Source of the DNA: Gammaproteobacteria bacterium
Lineage (GTDB): Bacteria; Pseudomonadota; Gammaproteobacteria; Pseudomonadales; Pseudohongiellaceae
Direction: 5' to 3'
Assembly: GCA_021773355.1 (NCBI GenBank)
Contig: JAJFKE010000029.1
Span: forward strand, 1 to 64,000
DNA: 64,000 nt
The notes below the pieces were generated by a model. That model searched no databases. It was not told the DNA's origin and was given only the letters and a program-made list of their open reading frames with translations. The position numbers and the translations under genes were made by a program. The first letter of the stretch is position 1, and the number at the start of each line of letters is the position of its first letter. Below, piece after piece: positions 54,483 through 63,279 of this stretch.

Positions 54483-55398
54483 AGGTCAAAGACAGTGCGT
54501 AAGAGTAGCTGGTGGTAAATTGAAGAGCACCTTCAAGGTCGCGAGCAATAGGTACGCGCCCTGACAGACCCAGAGTTAAATTATCGGTTACGCCATATTG
54601 AACCGCCGGAACGAAATCCAGCCATTCTCCTCCGGTGTTGGGAATATCAAAATCGCTGCGCGTGTCGGCGTTAGTGGTCCGATAACGCAGACCGGCTGAA
54701 TAGCCAAAGCGAGTTCCGATACTTTGGCTAAAACCAAGGGCAAAGTTAAATTCATCGCCGAAGGAATAATTACGATCGTTAGCCTCATCGTTAAATGTGT
54801 AGTTTGAAGACAGGTTCAATTGCATGGTCGCCGCCTGATTGAATGCATAGCTGTAGCTGGCCCAGAGAATTTCGCCCTCGGCTCCCACGCTAGGCTGCAT
54901 GTCTTCTGACTGAACAATGATGCCCCCCGCATCATCTTTGCCGATGGGCAATCGGGCGCCGATGCCGAGAGAAACCTCGTGGCGGGAAAATGGTGTGATG
55001 TACGAAGGAGTGTAACGCAGTAAGATCACTGCATCACCGAGCCCCGATGTGTGCTGTTCTCCAAAGAAACTGGTTCCCACACTACGGCTGTGTTCAACGT
55101 AGGACAGCAGGCCAGAAATGGACCAACGATTTGCCAATCCGTAGGTGCCGGAAACAACCTGAGAAAAAGAGGAGCGCTCTCTGTCTGATTCATCCCGAAT
55201 GTCTTTCGTGCCTTGAACCAGATCACTTATTTCGTGGAATTCCGTCGTATAGTTTATGTAAAAGTCGCCCGGCTCCGTCGACGACGAGTCGATAGCACTC
55301 AACAGGGGGGCTCCTGCACAACTACAGGTTGCGGCATCTAGTTGAATGCTCAACAGCGTGGAAGACAGCAACAAAAAAAGGGTAATTGCGCGGCGCAT
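54472..55398 (-). CDS. outer-membrane beta-barrel protein (transporter-like)
   Basis: Barrel protein of 308 residues. The ATG at 55398 is two bases after the DUF3179 stop (a TTG at 55404 is an alternative). Signal peptide to about residue 23 (QLDAA). The mature N-terminus carries a Cys pair (CSCAGAPLL), then alternating amphipathic strands (ISGLLSYVEHS, VSLGIGARLPIG, FGYSAGLRYRT) ending in SLTYAL. It resembles the PF13557-like 'MetA pathway/transporter' barrels. Placed between DUF3179 and TlpA with overlaps, so it belongs to their pathway. What passes or binds is unknown. Confidence 0.85.
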   Translation of the reverse strand: MRRAITLFLLLSSTLLSIQLDAATCSCAGAPLLSAIDSSSTEPGDFYINYTTEFHEISDLVQGTKDIRDESDRERSSFSQVVSGTYGLANRWSISGLLSYVEHSRSVGTSFFGEQHTSGLGDAVILLRYTPSYITPFSRHEVSLGIGARLPIGKDDAGGIIVQSEDMQPSVGAEGEILWASYSYAFNQAATMQLNLSSNYTFNDEANDRNYSFGDEFNFALGFSQSIGTRFGYSAGLRYRTTNADTRSDFDIPNTGGEWLDFVPAVQYGVTDNLTLGLSGRVPIARDLEGALQFTTSYSYALSLTYAL

Positions 55399-55400
55399 AA

Positions 55401-56849
55401 TCAATTTATTTCGGTTCCGGGAAAGAATGAAGTCCAGGCGAACCAGTAAGCTATAAATGAATTAGTTTTTTGCAACGTCGATCCTGTTCGCGGACCCGAG
55501 ACGGCAGAGCCAAACACATCCCATTGCGTTCCCTCGTTATCTATCATAACAATTGGTAATTGGTCTTGTACCGCTGTAAATTCCAGCGTTGTGCAGTCCT
55601 CTAGTTGTCGGTTATACATGACCGCAAAGTTTTGGCCAGCACTACCGGCAGCCACCACATCCATCCCGCCGACTCCGTCATGAATAAGAGATACCTCACT
55701 AGAGAAATCGGAAACTGGGTAGACCTTCGATTTATCTCCCACATTTATGCCTAGCACTCGCTCTTTTCTGTGTAATCGCAAGTCATTCTGATTGTTGACG
55801 TTGAACAATAGAGACTGATCGGTTCGAAAAGAGCCATATGGATAAATCCCGTAAGGACGACTAAATCCCGTATTCTCGGTCATCAGAATTGTTTCTGGGT
55901 ACATGGTTCGCCAGGTTTCCCAAGTGGTCTCAACTACTTGGGCCTTATTTGGAATACGCAATACCTCACTGCCGCTGATGGACTGCTCAAGCATCTGCGA
56001 CCACAGACTTCGTGTTTCACGGTCATAGAGAACCAAATTAGAATTAAGCAATAGTCCAGAAGTGCCAAACGTTTTGTTCGTCGAGTTTAAAAACCCCTCC
56101 CACATAACTGCCGAGCCGGTTAAAGGACAATAGCTCAGAGTCATCTGTTGTTGCTGGCCGGCCACAGTAAAAGTGTCATTGACCACTTCATGCCAATCCA
56201 ATATTTGATGTGGGTAAGCACGGACTTCGTCGCCAACTTTCACGCCTACCACCAGTGAATCTGGAAAGATTCCTGTCGACTCCAGATCTTGTGTGAAAAT
56301 CGGGTTGGTTAAGGGTGGGATACCGTCGGGAGCCGGGCCTCCGTCCTGAATATTGCTGGGATCAATGGAGAAACCGGATACAACAGGCGGATTGTTGGGG
56401 CCATTACTAAAATCCGGTTCGGGCCGGGTGCAGGTATTTGGGTCGCCCGCCGCAGTTTGAACGCCATTCAAACCTGCGCCTGCCAACTGGAAAATCAAAG
56501 GGTCTTCACTGAGCAAAATAAAATCTGCCCAATATGAAGCCCCGTCAACGGATAGGTCGGGAACCGACAAAGTGAGGCCTGAGAATGAGTTGGCATTCGC
56601 CGTGTCAATGCTATCGGTGCTGCCAAGTTCTTCAGCGCCTGTAAGAGTGATTAGCAGTGGAGAAGAATCGGGTATCAGGGAAAATTCAATTCGAAACGCA
56701 TTATCGGCGACTGTTACCACCGGTAGAATAATAGAGTTTCCGTCAAGGTTGCCACTTTGCCCCTGCACAAAATTGCTAAACAGTAGGACAGTCATCAGGG
56801 CAAGTTGTGTGAACAAAATCCGTAAACTAAATGCTGGATAAATTCTCAT
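55401..56849 (-). CDS. larger exported DUF3179 protein
   Basis: Exported protein of 482 residues from the ATG at 56849, which has GGAGGCG seven bases upstream; the frame is open to 56891. Signal peptide (core LFTQLALMTVLLF, cleavage near VQG/QS). A beta-rich N-terminal domain of about 120 residues (VADNAFRIEFSL, LTLSVPDLSVDG) is extra relative to the copy at 51884. The DUF3179 part has DGIPPLTNPIF, RAYPHQILDWHEVVND, LSYCPLTGSAVMW and LVLYDRETRSLWSQ. The CxxC pair of the other copy is CPLT here, so one Cys is lost. First gene of the operon with the barrel and TlpA. Confidence 0.9.
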   Translation of the reverse strand: MRIYPAFSLRILFTQLALMTVLLFSNFVQGQSGNLDGNSIILPVVTVADNAFRIEFSLIPDSSPLLITLTGAEELGSTDSIDTANANSFSGLTLSVPDLSVDGASYWADFILLSEDPLIFQLAGAGLNGVQTAAGDPNTCTRPEPDFSNGPNNPPVVSGFSIDPSNIQDGGPAPDGIPPLTNPIFTQDLESTGIFPDSLVVGVKVGDEVRAYPHQILDWHEVVNDTFTVAGQQQQMTLSYCPLTGSAVMWEGFLNSTNKTFGTSGLLLNSNLVLYDRETRSLWSQMLEQSISGSEVLRIPNKAQVVETTWETWRTMYPETILMTENTGFSRPYGIYPYGSFRTDQSLLFNVNNQNDLRLHRKERVLGINVGDKSKVYPVSDFSSEVSLIHDGVGGMDVVAAGSAGQNFAVMYNRQLEDCTTLEFTAVQDQLPIVMIDNEGTQWDVFGSAVSGPRTGSTLQKTNSFIAYWFAWTSFFPGTEIN

Positions 56850-57213
56850 TACTACGCCTCCGCAATCAAGCTCTTTGCTCGAGTCTTTCATTATTTTTCG
56901 CTTATTCGTTTTCGTTGTTCGATGAACACTAACTTTTTAATGACCGGAGGCCTTTGAATTTGCTTTCATTGTCCAAATAATTTTGCCAGCAAAATTACAA
57001 TCCTAATTGTACGGTCTAGTCTTGAAGCTTCACCTAGAAGAGAATTGAGGGTTTAAATGGCGAGTCCGAATTGGGCGCCCGGGGATTTTCCTAAGAGTCT
57101 TAAATTGTCAATTTACCTCCTCATCTACGCCCAAACTCAGCGCCCATGTCCTGGATCTATGGGATTGCTATTGTCGGCGGCTTGCTAAGGAGTATTGGCA
57201 GTATTCACCATTT
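56850..57213. other. intergenic, promoter of the DUF3179 operon
   Basis: 364 bp between the rhodanese gene 3' end and the DUF3179 start, both on the minus strand. It should contain the operon promoter. A 43-codon plus-strand frame at 57057-57188 has a GAGGG site but no recognisable content, and is not called. Confidence 0.4.
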
Positions 57214-57782
57214 CTATGGCTTATAGGAGGTTCTGTCTTTTCGTGAGAGTAAGCGTCTCCAGTACCAATTATAGGGATGCACACTTTCAGTTGAACCAAC
57301 AGCATTAACTAGAGGTTTGGACTCGTTATGCCAACGGAATATCCCTCCCTTCATGTTAGCCGGCTTTGCAGATGTTCCTTGTGAAGCCAAAATATTGGCA
57401 ACGTTTTCAGCTAGCTCGGTGGAGCGTCTGCCAGTTGAGCAATAGAAGATCACTGTATTTTCTTCCAGCAATTCGCCATAGTCTCGAATAAATCATGTGC
57501 CGGTGTATCCGGGTTCAGCCTGATTGCATTAGGAAGGTGACTTACGGCAAATTCATCTTCGGTGCGAACATCAAACAAATAGGTGCTTAAATTTTCATTT
57601 ACTAGACTATCCAAAACTATTTTATTGCTTAGATGCTCGACCACGCTATTTTCTTCAAGCGATTGCTCAATTCTATCAAGTGCACTGTCTGCAACCGAGC
57701 TTATAGAGTAAATGCCAATAAGCAATACCGGTAGTAATGACGAGACGTATTTCCGAAAAATTTTAAATCTACATTTACTCAT
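57214..57782 (-). pseudogene. exported rhodanese-like protein, frameshifted
   Basis: Starts at the ATG at 57782 (GGAAG eight bases upstream) with a signal peptide (core SSLLPVLLIGIYSISSVA). The rhodanese domain begins YLFDVRTEDEFAVSHLPNAIRL, then the frame ends at 57450. The rest continues in the next frame as YGELLEENTVIFYC, with the persulfide Cys in FYCSTGRRS, and FRWHNE, to a stop at 57214. The switch lies about 57470-57490. Either a one-base error or mutation splits the gene, or the domain is made by programmed shifting, which I think unlikely. Rhodaneses transfer sulfane sulfur, which fits the neighbours. Confidence 0.75.
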
Positions 57783-58070
57783 AACCTTAACTTCCTTCGC
57801 GTTGCTGGCCTTAGTATCAATAGCCCAATTTCCTAATATTCTATTTGAAACATGATACAAGTAATTTGCACTTCGAAATCACTATGCGAAGTGGAATTCG
57901 TTTATCTTTAAGTCTTGAAATCTTCTTGCACCGACCACACTATCTAGACAGGCGTTAGGGATGAATACTTACAAATATTGTGTGAATTTCCCTCAAGCCT
58001 GTCGGAGATAATTATTGCCACTACTCTATATAGAAAACTTAATAATTTAGATCGTTAACTGTTCAGCGCA

Positions 58071-58100
58071 AAAAAGACGCCAGTTTGAATTCGGCGTCTT
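58071..58100 (-). terminator. rho-independent terminator
   Basis: AAGACGCC at 58074-58081 and GGCGTCTT at 58093-58100 form an 8-bp stem with an 11-base loop. On the minus strand it is followed by six T. It lies 29 bp after the small ORF and about 400 bp after aidB. Confidence 0.8.
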
Positions 58101-58129
58101 AAGTGGTTGTGCATATTCATACTAGTCAA

Positions 58130-58282
58130 TCAGCATAGGAACTCGTATTCGGAGTGATGGAAAATTACTTCAGCTTTAGATTGATGATGTAACTGAATTT
58201 GCTGTACATCCTCAGACCCACAAGCACCACATAAGGTCTTTTTAGTGGTTTCTCTCCACATGGAGCAAAACAATCCAGGCAT
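58130..58282 (-). CDS. possible small zinc-ribbon-like protein
   Basis: A 50-residue minus-strand frame from an ATG at 58282. The product contains FCSMWRE and LCGACGSEDVQQI, spaced like the knuckles of a zinc ribbon, with Trp where the fourth Cys would be expected, then a His-rich tail (LHHQSK, FHHSEYEFLC). The frame stays open ten codons upstream but shows no ribosome site. The terminator 29 bp downstream supports transcription to this point. It could be a small gene or a fragment of one. Confidence 0.35.
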   Translation of the reverse strand: MPGLFCSMWRETTKKTLCGACGSEDVQQIQLHHQSKAEVIFHHSEYEFLC

Positions 58283-58505
58283 TACAAAAAGTGGAATATA
58301 TACTTCGTTTCACAGGCTTGTCCTGGCTACGTTTTAGATGAGCTAAAGATATTGGCTTAAAGAGAAAAACGCAGATCTCGATTTAGGGCTAAACTAATCC
58401 GAAATTCTAGATTTAGAACGATCGAATTAACACTGCACAAATCATCGCCATCCGCGATTTCAAGTATTTAGTAGACATCAGGAGTAGTGACATAGTGAAA
58501 CTATC

Positions 58506-60179
58506 TCAAGCATGAAATGCTCGCTCAATTATGGCATCACAATCGAAGCCAATTGGCATCAGTCCATAAGTGTGTCCGCTAGCATGACCTAATCGAGTTG
58601 CACAAAACGCATCACTCACCTGATTATTCCCTGTCCTAATTAGCAGAGATGCTTGCATCGCTAGTGCTAACCCTTCAACCAGGCGGCGTGCTCTGAATTG
58701 CAATTGGTCATTGCTTTTTAGCTCATTGTTCAATTGAGTGGCATAGCTATCGAAAATTCTGTTAGCGCCTTTCGCTAACATCACTTCATCCAAATAACTC
58801 TGCAAACAATCTGGTTCTTTCTGCATTACTCTTAATACATCTAAACACTGGACATTGCCGCTGCCTTCCCAAATGCTGTTGACTGGCGCTTCCCGGTACA
58901 TTCGCGCCATTAGGGTAGTTTCCATGACGCCGCTACCACCCAAACACTCCATGGCCTCGTAAGCATGATTAGGAGTACGCTTACAAACCCAGTACTTGCC
59001 AACTGCGGTTCCCAAACGCACTATGGACTGTTCAGATTTAACCTCCCCAGATGAATCGAGTGCACGTGCTAAGCGCATGCCTAAGGCGACCGCGGCCTCA
59101 CTTTCCAACGCGAGGTCGGCTAGTACATTTTTCATTAGTGGTTGTTGAACGAGCTTATTGCCAAAAGCCACTCGGTGCCTACAGTGATGAATCGCCTGAA
59201 TAGATGCTTGTCGCATAGCGCCAGCGGAACCAATGACACAATCAAATCGAGTCAATGCAACCATCTCCAAAATGTTGGCTATTCCTCGCCCTTCATCTCC
59301 TAACAACCAGGCGAAGGCGCCGCGCAACTCGGTTTCGGCCGACGCATTGGAAACATTGCCCATTTTATCTTTTAAGCGTATTAGCTGCAGTGGGTTCTTG
59401 CTGCCATCGGGGCGCCAACGAGGAACCAGAAAACACGAAATACCCGCTTTGGCTTGTGCCAACATCAAAAAAGCGTCACTCATGGGGGCAGACAAAAAGA
59501 ACTTGTGACCTACCAACTCATATGCTTCACCCGAACCGTGTTGGCCGATAGCATGAGCTTGAGTACTATTAGTGCGTACATCACTACCACCCTGTATTTC
59601 TGTCATACCCATGCCAATAGTGCACCCGCTTTTGCTTGCATAGGGTTTGTTATCAGGATCATATATGTCATTGGTGACCTTCGGCACCCAGTCTTTTGCC
59701 ACTTTGGAATCCAGGCGCAAGGTAGGAATTCCAGCGAAGCTCATGGTGATTGGGCAGCCATGCCCGGCCTCCGTCTGTGTTTGCATGTAGTTGAGTGCGG
59801 CTCGTGCAACGTGTGTGCCTTTTTTATCGTCTATCCATGGAAGGGAATGTAGTTGGTTTTTAATGGCATGTTTCATCAAGTAATGGTAAGCGGGATGGTA
59901 GCCAACCTCGTCGATTCGATTTCCATAATGATCGTGAGTGATTAACTCGGGCTTAGTGTGATTGGCTTGCCAGCCCAGTTTGATGGCTGCTGTGCTACCA
60001 CAAAATCCGCCGCAGCGTTGCAGTTTTTCCTGCGCCCATGATCCGCCTTCACGCTGAGTCGCCTCCATAAGCGCCGTGTCTGAAAGATAGTAATTGATGT
60101 CTTGTAACGCTGGAGGCTGGTTTTCAACCGTGTATGTATCGGCGTGGAGTTTGTCTGAAAGTGGATATTGATTGACCAT
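58506..60179 (-). CDS. aidB: AidB-type acyl-CoA dehydrogenase
   Basis: Flavoprotein of 557 residues, AidB family, linked to the response to alkylating agents. Diagnostic segments: ENQPPALQDINYYLSD at the N-terminus, REGGSWAQEKL, CPITMSFAG, IGMGMTEIQGGSDVRTN (flavin and substrate region), LVGHKFFLSAPMSDAF, LKDKMGNVSNAS and APVNSIWEGSGNVQCLDVLR. In E. coli AidB binds FAD and DNA and is controlled by Ada; Ada is encoded here at 9661, about 48 kb away. AGAGGAAT precedes the ATG. The gene follows cfa by 113 bp on the same strand and may share its transcript. Confidence 0.96.
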   Translation of the reverse strand: MVNQYPLSDKLHADTYTVENQPPALQDINYYLSDTALMEATQREGGSWAQEKLQRCGGFCGSTAAIKLGWQANHTKPELITHDHYGNRIDEVGYHPAYHYLMKHAIKNQLHSLPWIDDKKGTHVARAALNYMQTQTEAGHGCPITMSFAGIPTLRLDSKVAKDWVPKVTNDIYDPDNKPYASKSGCTIGMGMTEIQGGSDVRTNSTQAHAIGQHGSGEAYELVGHKFFLSAPMSDAFLMLAQAKAGISCFLVPRWRPDGSKNPLQLIRLKDKMGNVSNASAETELRGAFAWLLGDEGRGIANILEMVALTRFDCVIGSAGAMRQASIQAIHHCRHRVAFGNKLVQQPLMKNVLADLALESEAAVALGMRLARALDSSGEVKSEQSIVRLGTAVGKYWVCKRTPNHAYEAMECLGGSGVMETTLMARMYREAPVNSIWEGSGNVQCLDVLRVMQKEPDCLQSYLDEVMLAKGANRIFDSYATQLNNELKSNDQLQFRARRLVEGLALAMQASLLIRTGNNQVSDAFCATRLGHASGHTYGLMPIGFDCDAIIERAFHA

Positions 60180-60292
60180 CAGTAGATTCCTCTTTTCGCA
60201 GACTATGTTGTTCGAAATTCAATCCAGAGGCGCGTTCGCGCAGCTATGTTTTCTACGCTGTGCATCGGTACACCATTGCTGTTCAATAATAT

Positions 60293-61519
60293 TTAGGCGA
60301 TTTCCGCTTGCAACTCAGTGCCTTCTGTCGATTGTACGGTTGACTTTTGTTGATATATATAATCTCTAGTAAGTGGAACAATATCGCTTTGTTTAGCAAG
60401 CTGCATTTGCATTACGGTGAGTCTGGTGTAACGAAAGGAAGCTTCAGAAGAAGCGAGATAGAATTCCCACATTCGACAAAATTTTTCGCCCTTGATTTGC
60501 TTGAACTTTTCGCGATGTTCCAAAAAGTGTTGGCGCCAGGCAGCTAAAGTTCTTTCATAATGCCCGTCTAAGATCTCGATGTCTGTCATTTGTAAAGCTG
60601 TAGGTTCCACTGCGCTGCACATTTCCGAGAAGGAAGGCAAGTAGCCGCCAGGGAATATGTACTTTTCAATCCATGGATTGGTTATTCGTGGACGATCTGT
60701 TCTCGCGATAGTGTGAATCAGCGCTAAACCCTGATCGTTCAGACAAGATTCAACTTTGTCAAAATAGGGAGAATAATTTTCTCGTCCTACGTGCTCGAAC
60801 ATACCAATGCTCACGATTCTATCGTAAAGATGATGATGCTCTCGATAATCCACCAGCTTAAAATCCACCTTACCACCAAGCCGCAATTCATCGGCTCGTT
60901 TGCAAGCCACTTCATGCTGCTCTTTGGAAAGCGTCAATCCAGTAACTTTTACGTCGAAGTTTTGTGCTAAGAAAAAAGCCAAACTACCCCATCCGCAGCC
61001 GATATCCAGAACTGACTGCCCGGGTTTAAGTAATAATTTGACAGCGATATGATGGCATTTCGCAAGCTGAGCTTGTTCCAGACTAACACTGTCATCTTTG
61101 AAGTAGGCACAAGAATAAATCAGATTCTTGTCCAGAAAATGACTGAATAGCTCCCTGTCCAAATCATAATGATGTGCCACATTTTCACGACTGGCGGTCA
61201 AGGGATTTAATTTCTGACTTAAGCGATTTAATGCGAAGAGCTGTCTAAAAAGGAAAGGTAATTTTAGGACCTGGAAATTTTTACGCAAGATTGATATCAA
61301 ATCATAAAGACTGCCGTCTTCAACATCCCAGCCGCCGTTTATATATGTCTCGCCGAGTTGAAATTCCCAATTTTTAGCTATTTTATTTATTGTATTTTTA
61401 TTACGCATGACCCAGGTAACGTGTGGACCACTACTACCGAAATGATGCACTTCTTGATTTGGGAGCTTGAGCGTGAGTTGGCCATAAATAGTGCCTTGTT
61501 TTAGTAGTTTTAGATACAT
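60293..61519 (-). CDS. cfa: cyclopropane-fatty-acyl-phospholipid synthase family
   Basis: SAM-dependent enzyme that adds a methylene bridge across double bonds of membrane phospholipid chains. The 408-residue protein has an N-terminal lipid-binding region (about 1-115), then HYDLDRELFSHFLDKNLIYSCAYF, the SAM motif VLDIGCGWGSLAFFLA, SIGMFEHVGRENY and FPGGYLPSFSEM, all typical. Ribosome site AGGGAG lies before the ATG. First of a likely cfa-aidB pair; the window also encodes a fatty acid desaturase (43637), whose products are the substrates of this type of enzyme. Confidence 0.95.
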   Translation of the reverse strand: MYLKLLKQGTIYGQLTLKLPNQEVHHFGSSGPHVTWVMRNKNTINKIAKNWEFQLGETYINGGWDVEDGSLYDLISILRKNFQVLKLPFLFRQLFALNRLSQKLNPLTASRENVAHHYDLDRELFSHFLDKNLIYSCAYFKDDSVSLEQAQLAKCHHIAVKLLLKPGQSVLDIGCGWGSLAFFLAQNFDVKVTGLTLSKEQHEVACKRADELRLGGKVDFKLVDYREHHHLYDRIVSIGMFEHVGRENYSPYFDKVESCLNDQGLALIHTIARTDRPRITNPWIEKYIFPGGYLPSFSEMCSAVEPTALQMTDIEILDGHYERTLAAWRQHFLEHREKFKQIKGEKFCRMWEFYLASSEASFRYTRLTVMQMQLAKQSDIVPLTRDYIYQQKSTVQSTEGTELQAEIA

Positions 61520-62089
61520 CAGAAAAACTCCCTGATTATCAACCTCAAATTATGAATATAGCTGCGAAGTGGTAATAACAAGCGTCACCACGTCAATTTA
61601 CATTGACCTACCTTACACCAAATTTAGTTCAGAAATTCGGAACGGACGACCCGATCTCAGTGTAATAATTTTTAGTGATCATGGGTAGGTTTTTTCGAAA
61701 TTGGCGCAGGTTTGAGCATTTGGCAGTAGCCGCCTGACTCAAATCAATAAGATTGTGGTTCCTATCCAGTACATTTTCAGTATTAATCTTTCATTTGTTA
61801 GGACTTCTCATAACCAAGAACTCCGCGTTTACATCATGATATTGACAACACTGGCCTGGGCTTTGCCAAGCAGTGTGCAGAGCCACTAGCAAGGTGATTT
61901 TATTCTCGATGCAGGTCAACTTTGGTGGAACCTGATGAAAACAGCAGTTTGATTAGCACATCTGCAACCGGAGTGCTGGCAGCAACTTCCGTCCGATTGA
62001 CTATGTATTGACTTGTCCAGAGGCTCCTTAGCAGGCAGGTAAAGTATTGTTCTAATGAGTGGGCGACTGATTTGAGAGGCTTGGGGTCG
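61520..62089. other. intergenic, cfa upstream region
   Basis: 570 bp. The first 55 bases contain a block that recurs at 62526. A 67-codon minus-strand frame (61900-62103) overlaps the end of the broken membrane gene by 14 bases; it has no ribosome site or recognisable domain and is not called. The region should hold the cfa promoter. Confidence 0.4.
61537..61574. repeat. 38-bp repeated block upstream of cfa, copy 1
   Basis: TATCAACCTCAAA, then TATG, then GCTGC-AAG with scattered changes, is shared with 62526-62562. About 30 of 37 positions agree by eye. A further CGTCAATT is shared after an 11-base gap. Both copies lie just 5' of a minus-strand gene start (cfa here). Confidence 0.6.
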
Positions 62090-62511
62090 TTACTCCCAGC
62101 CATGTTTCAAATAGATGCGTACAGCCGGGATTAAAATAGAGGCAATGACACCAAGCGCCATAATGGCTAAGTAATTGTCGGTTCCTAACATACTTACCAG
62201 AATATTTTTTCATCGCCCGTTATAGAAACACTGGAAGCCGTAGATACACAAAAAGGGATCGCGAAAAACATAAGCGAGTTCAACAAATGCTCTCTAATAT
62301 AATTAATCTTATCTTTTAGGGTTGGGTATTGGTTATCTCTATTCCCAATTAGGAATGTATTGATACCCAGATCGACAAATATAGATACGATCAGCGCGTT
62401 GCCGGCAACCAGAGAAATTTCCGTAATGCTAGATATTCAATGTTTTTCACCATAACGACAATCCAGACCAGGAAATAAATCAGGAAAAGTATTCGGCTAA
62501 AATTTATCATA
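62090..62511 (-). pseudogene. decayed small membrane protein gene
   Basis: Read on the minus strand from an ATG at 62511, three frames in turn give one continuous membrane protein. Frame 1 gives MINFSRILFLIYFLVWIVV and VKNIEYL; frame 2 gives ISLVAGNALIVSIFVDLGIN, a soluble loop and NSLMFFAIPFCVST to TGDEK; frame 3 gives LGTDNYLAIMALGVIASIL, then YLKHGWE and a stop at 62090. The second break is at a run of six A (six T at 62205-62210). The sum is about 140 residues with four hydrophobic segments. No family recognised. Two shifts make a sequencing slip less likely but not impossible. Confidence 0.65.
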
Positions 62512-62525
62512 GGTATCTGGGCAAG

Positions 62526-62562
62526 TATCAACCTCAAAATATGGATGTTGCTGCAAAGCAGC
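62526..62562. repeat. 38-bp repeated block, copy 2
   Basis: Counterpart of 61537-61574, placed 15 bp upstream of the broken membrane gene's ATG on the minus strand. The shared core is TATCAACCTCAAA followed by TATG-AT and GCTGC-AAG. Suggests that the two genes once had the same promoter or leader by local duplication. Confidence 0.6.
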
Positions 62563-62697
62563 GACGTCAATTCCAGTAACGCAGCACAGCGGCTGTCTGT
62601 AAAACGATACTACGTCAAGCTGAATGATTATCTGTTTTGCCCGGTCGTAATTTATGCAGCATACTCCCGACCACGACGCACGCCCAAGGGGTTGCCA

Positions 62698-63114
62698 ATG
62701 GCCTTCTACAGACTTGTATTTGTTAGTTTTATTCCGATTTTATTTATCTCTTGTGCCTCTAGTATTAAAGATGACTCAATGCCGGCGGCTAGTCTTTATT
62801 GTGGTGGCTTTCTAATCTATGACATGTGTACACAAGATATTGACCACGACGGTGTAGTCGAATTCGTCTATTTTCAGGATTCTAACGAAGTGTTCTTGTA
62901 CAGAGAAGGTGTTGAGGCACAGCGGCCGCCACAATTAGCAATGCACGAATGCGCGCAGGTGATGGATGAAAGGCTAGTCAACAATGCGTCCAAAACGTTC
63001 TATATTACCGAAGATACTAGTCTCCTCGAAATAACTGATATTAAAGGTGCATTGCTGGTGAGCTACATCAGCTATCTGCCAGCCGTGACAGCTTGCAATG
63101 CTGAATTAGAGTAA
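62698..63114 (+). CDS. small lipoprotein, unknown
   Basis: Lipoprotein of 138 residues from the ATG at 62698 (AAGGGG seven bases upstream); the frame is open to 62545 but the extension is not protein-like. Basic-aromatic N-terminus, core VFVSFIPILF and lipobox FISC near residue 19. Mature part begins ASSIKDDS, then DIDHDGVVEFVYF, resembling a short calcium-loop or FG-GAP type repeat, and four Cys (LYCGG, DMCTQ, HECAQ, TACNA) that could form two disulfides. No family recognised. Confidence 0.7.
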   Translation: MAFYRLVFVSFIPILFISCASSIKDDSMPAASLYCGGFLIYDMCTQDIDHDGVVEFVYFQDSNEVFLYREGVEAQRPPQLAMHECAQVMDERLVNNASKTFYITEDTSLLEITDIKGALLVSYISYLPAVTACNAELE

Positions 63115-63279
63115 GTGCAGTAAAAAGTAGTGCTTTAGTAAATCTGGAAACAATATCAGGACGCAAAAAGAAACCCTTACGCTATCTTCTCGATCAAGTA
63201 GAAGTAATAAAGACTTGAGGAAAAGGTCCGAACTTTTTGTTGATTTTTAGCAAGCCAATCCCTTATTCGGCGAGCAGAT

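Larger units (their letters stand above)
57783..58505. other. long intergenic region with a terminator and one small ORF
   Basis: 723 bp between the rhodanese start and the AidB stop, both on the minus strand. It contains a minus-strand ORF (58130-58282) followed by a terminator (58071-58100), and then the rhodanese promoter region. The remaining bases show no supported gene. Confidence 0.5.

Noticed and set aside
57057..57188. 43-codon plus-strand ORF with a GAGGG site
   Set aside because: Composition not protein-like and placed in the promoter zone of a minus-strand operon.
61900..62103. 67-codon minus-strand ORF overlapping the broken membrane gene
   Set aside because: No ribosome site, no recognisable domain and it starts inside another gene's end; treated as chance.
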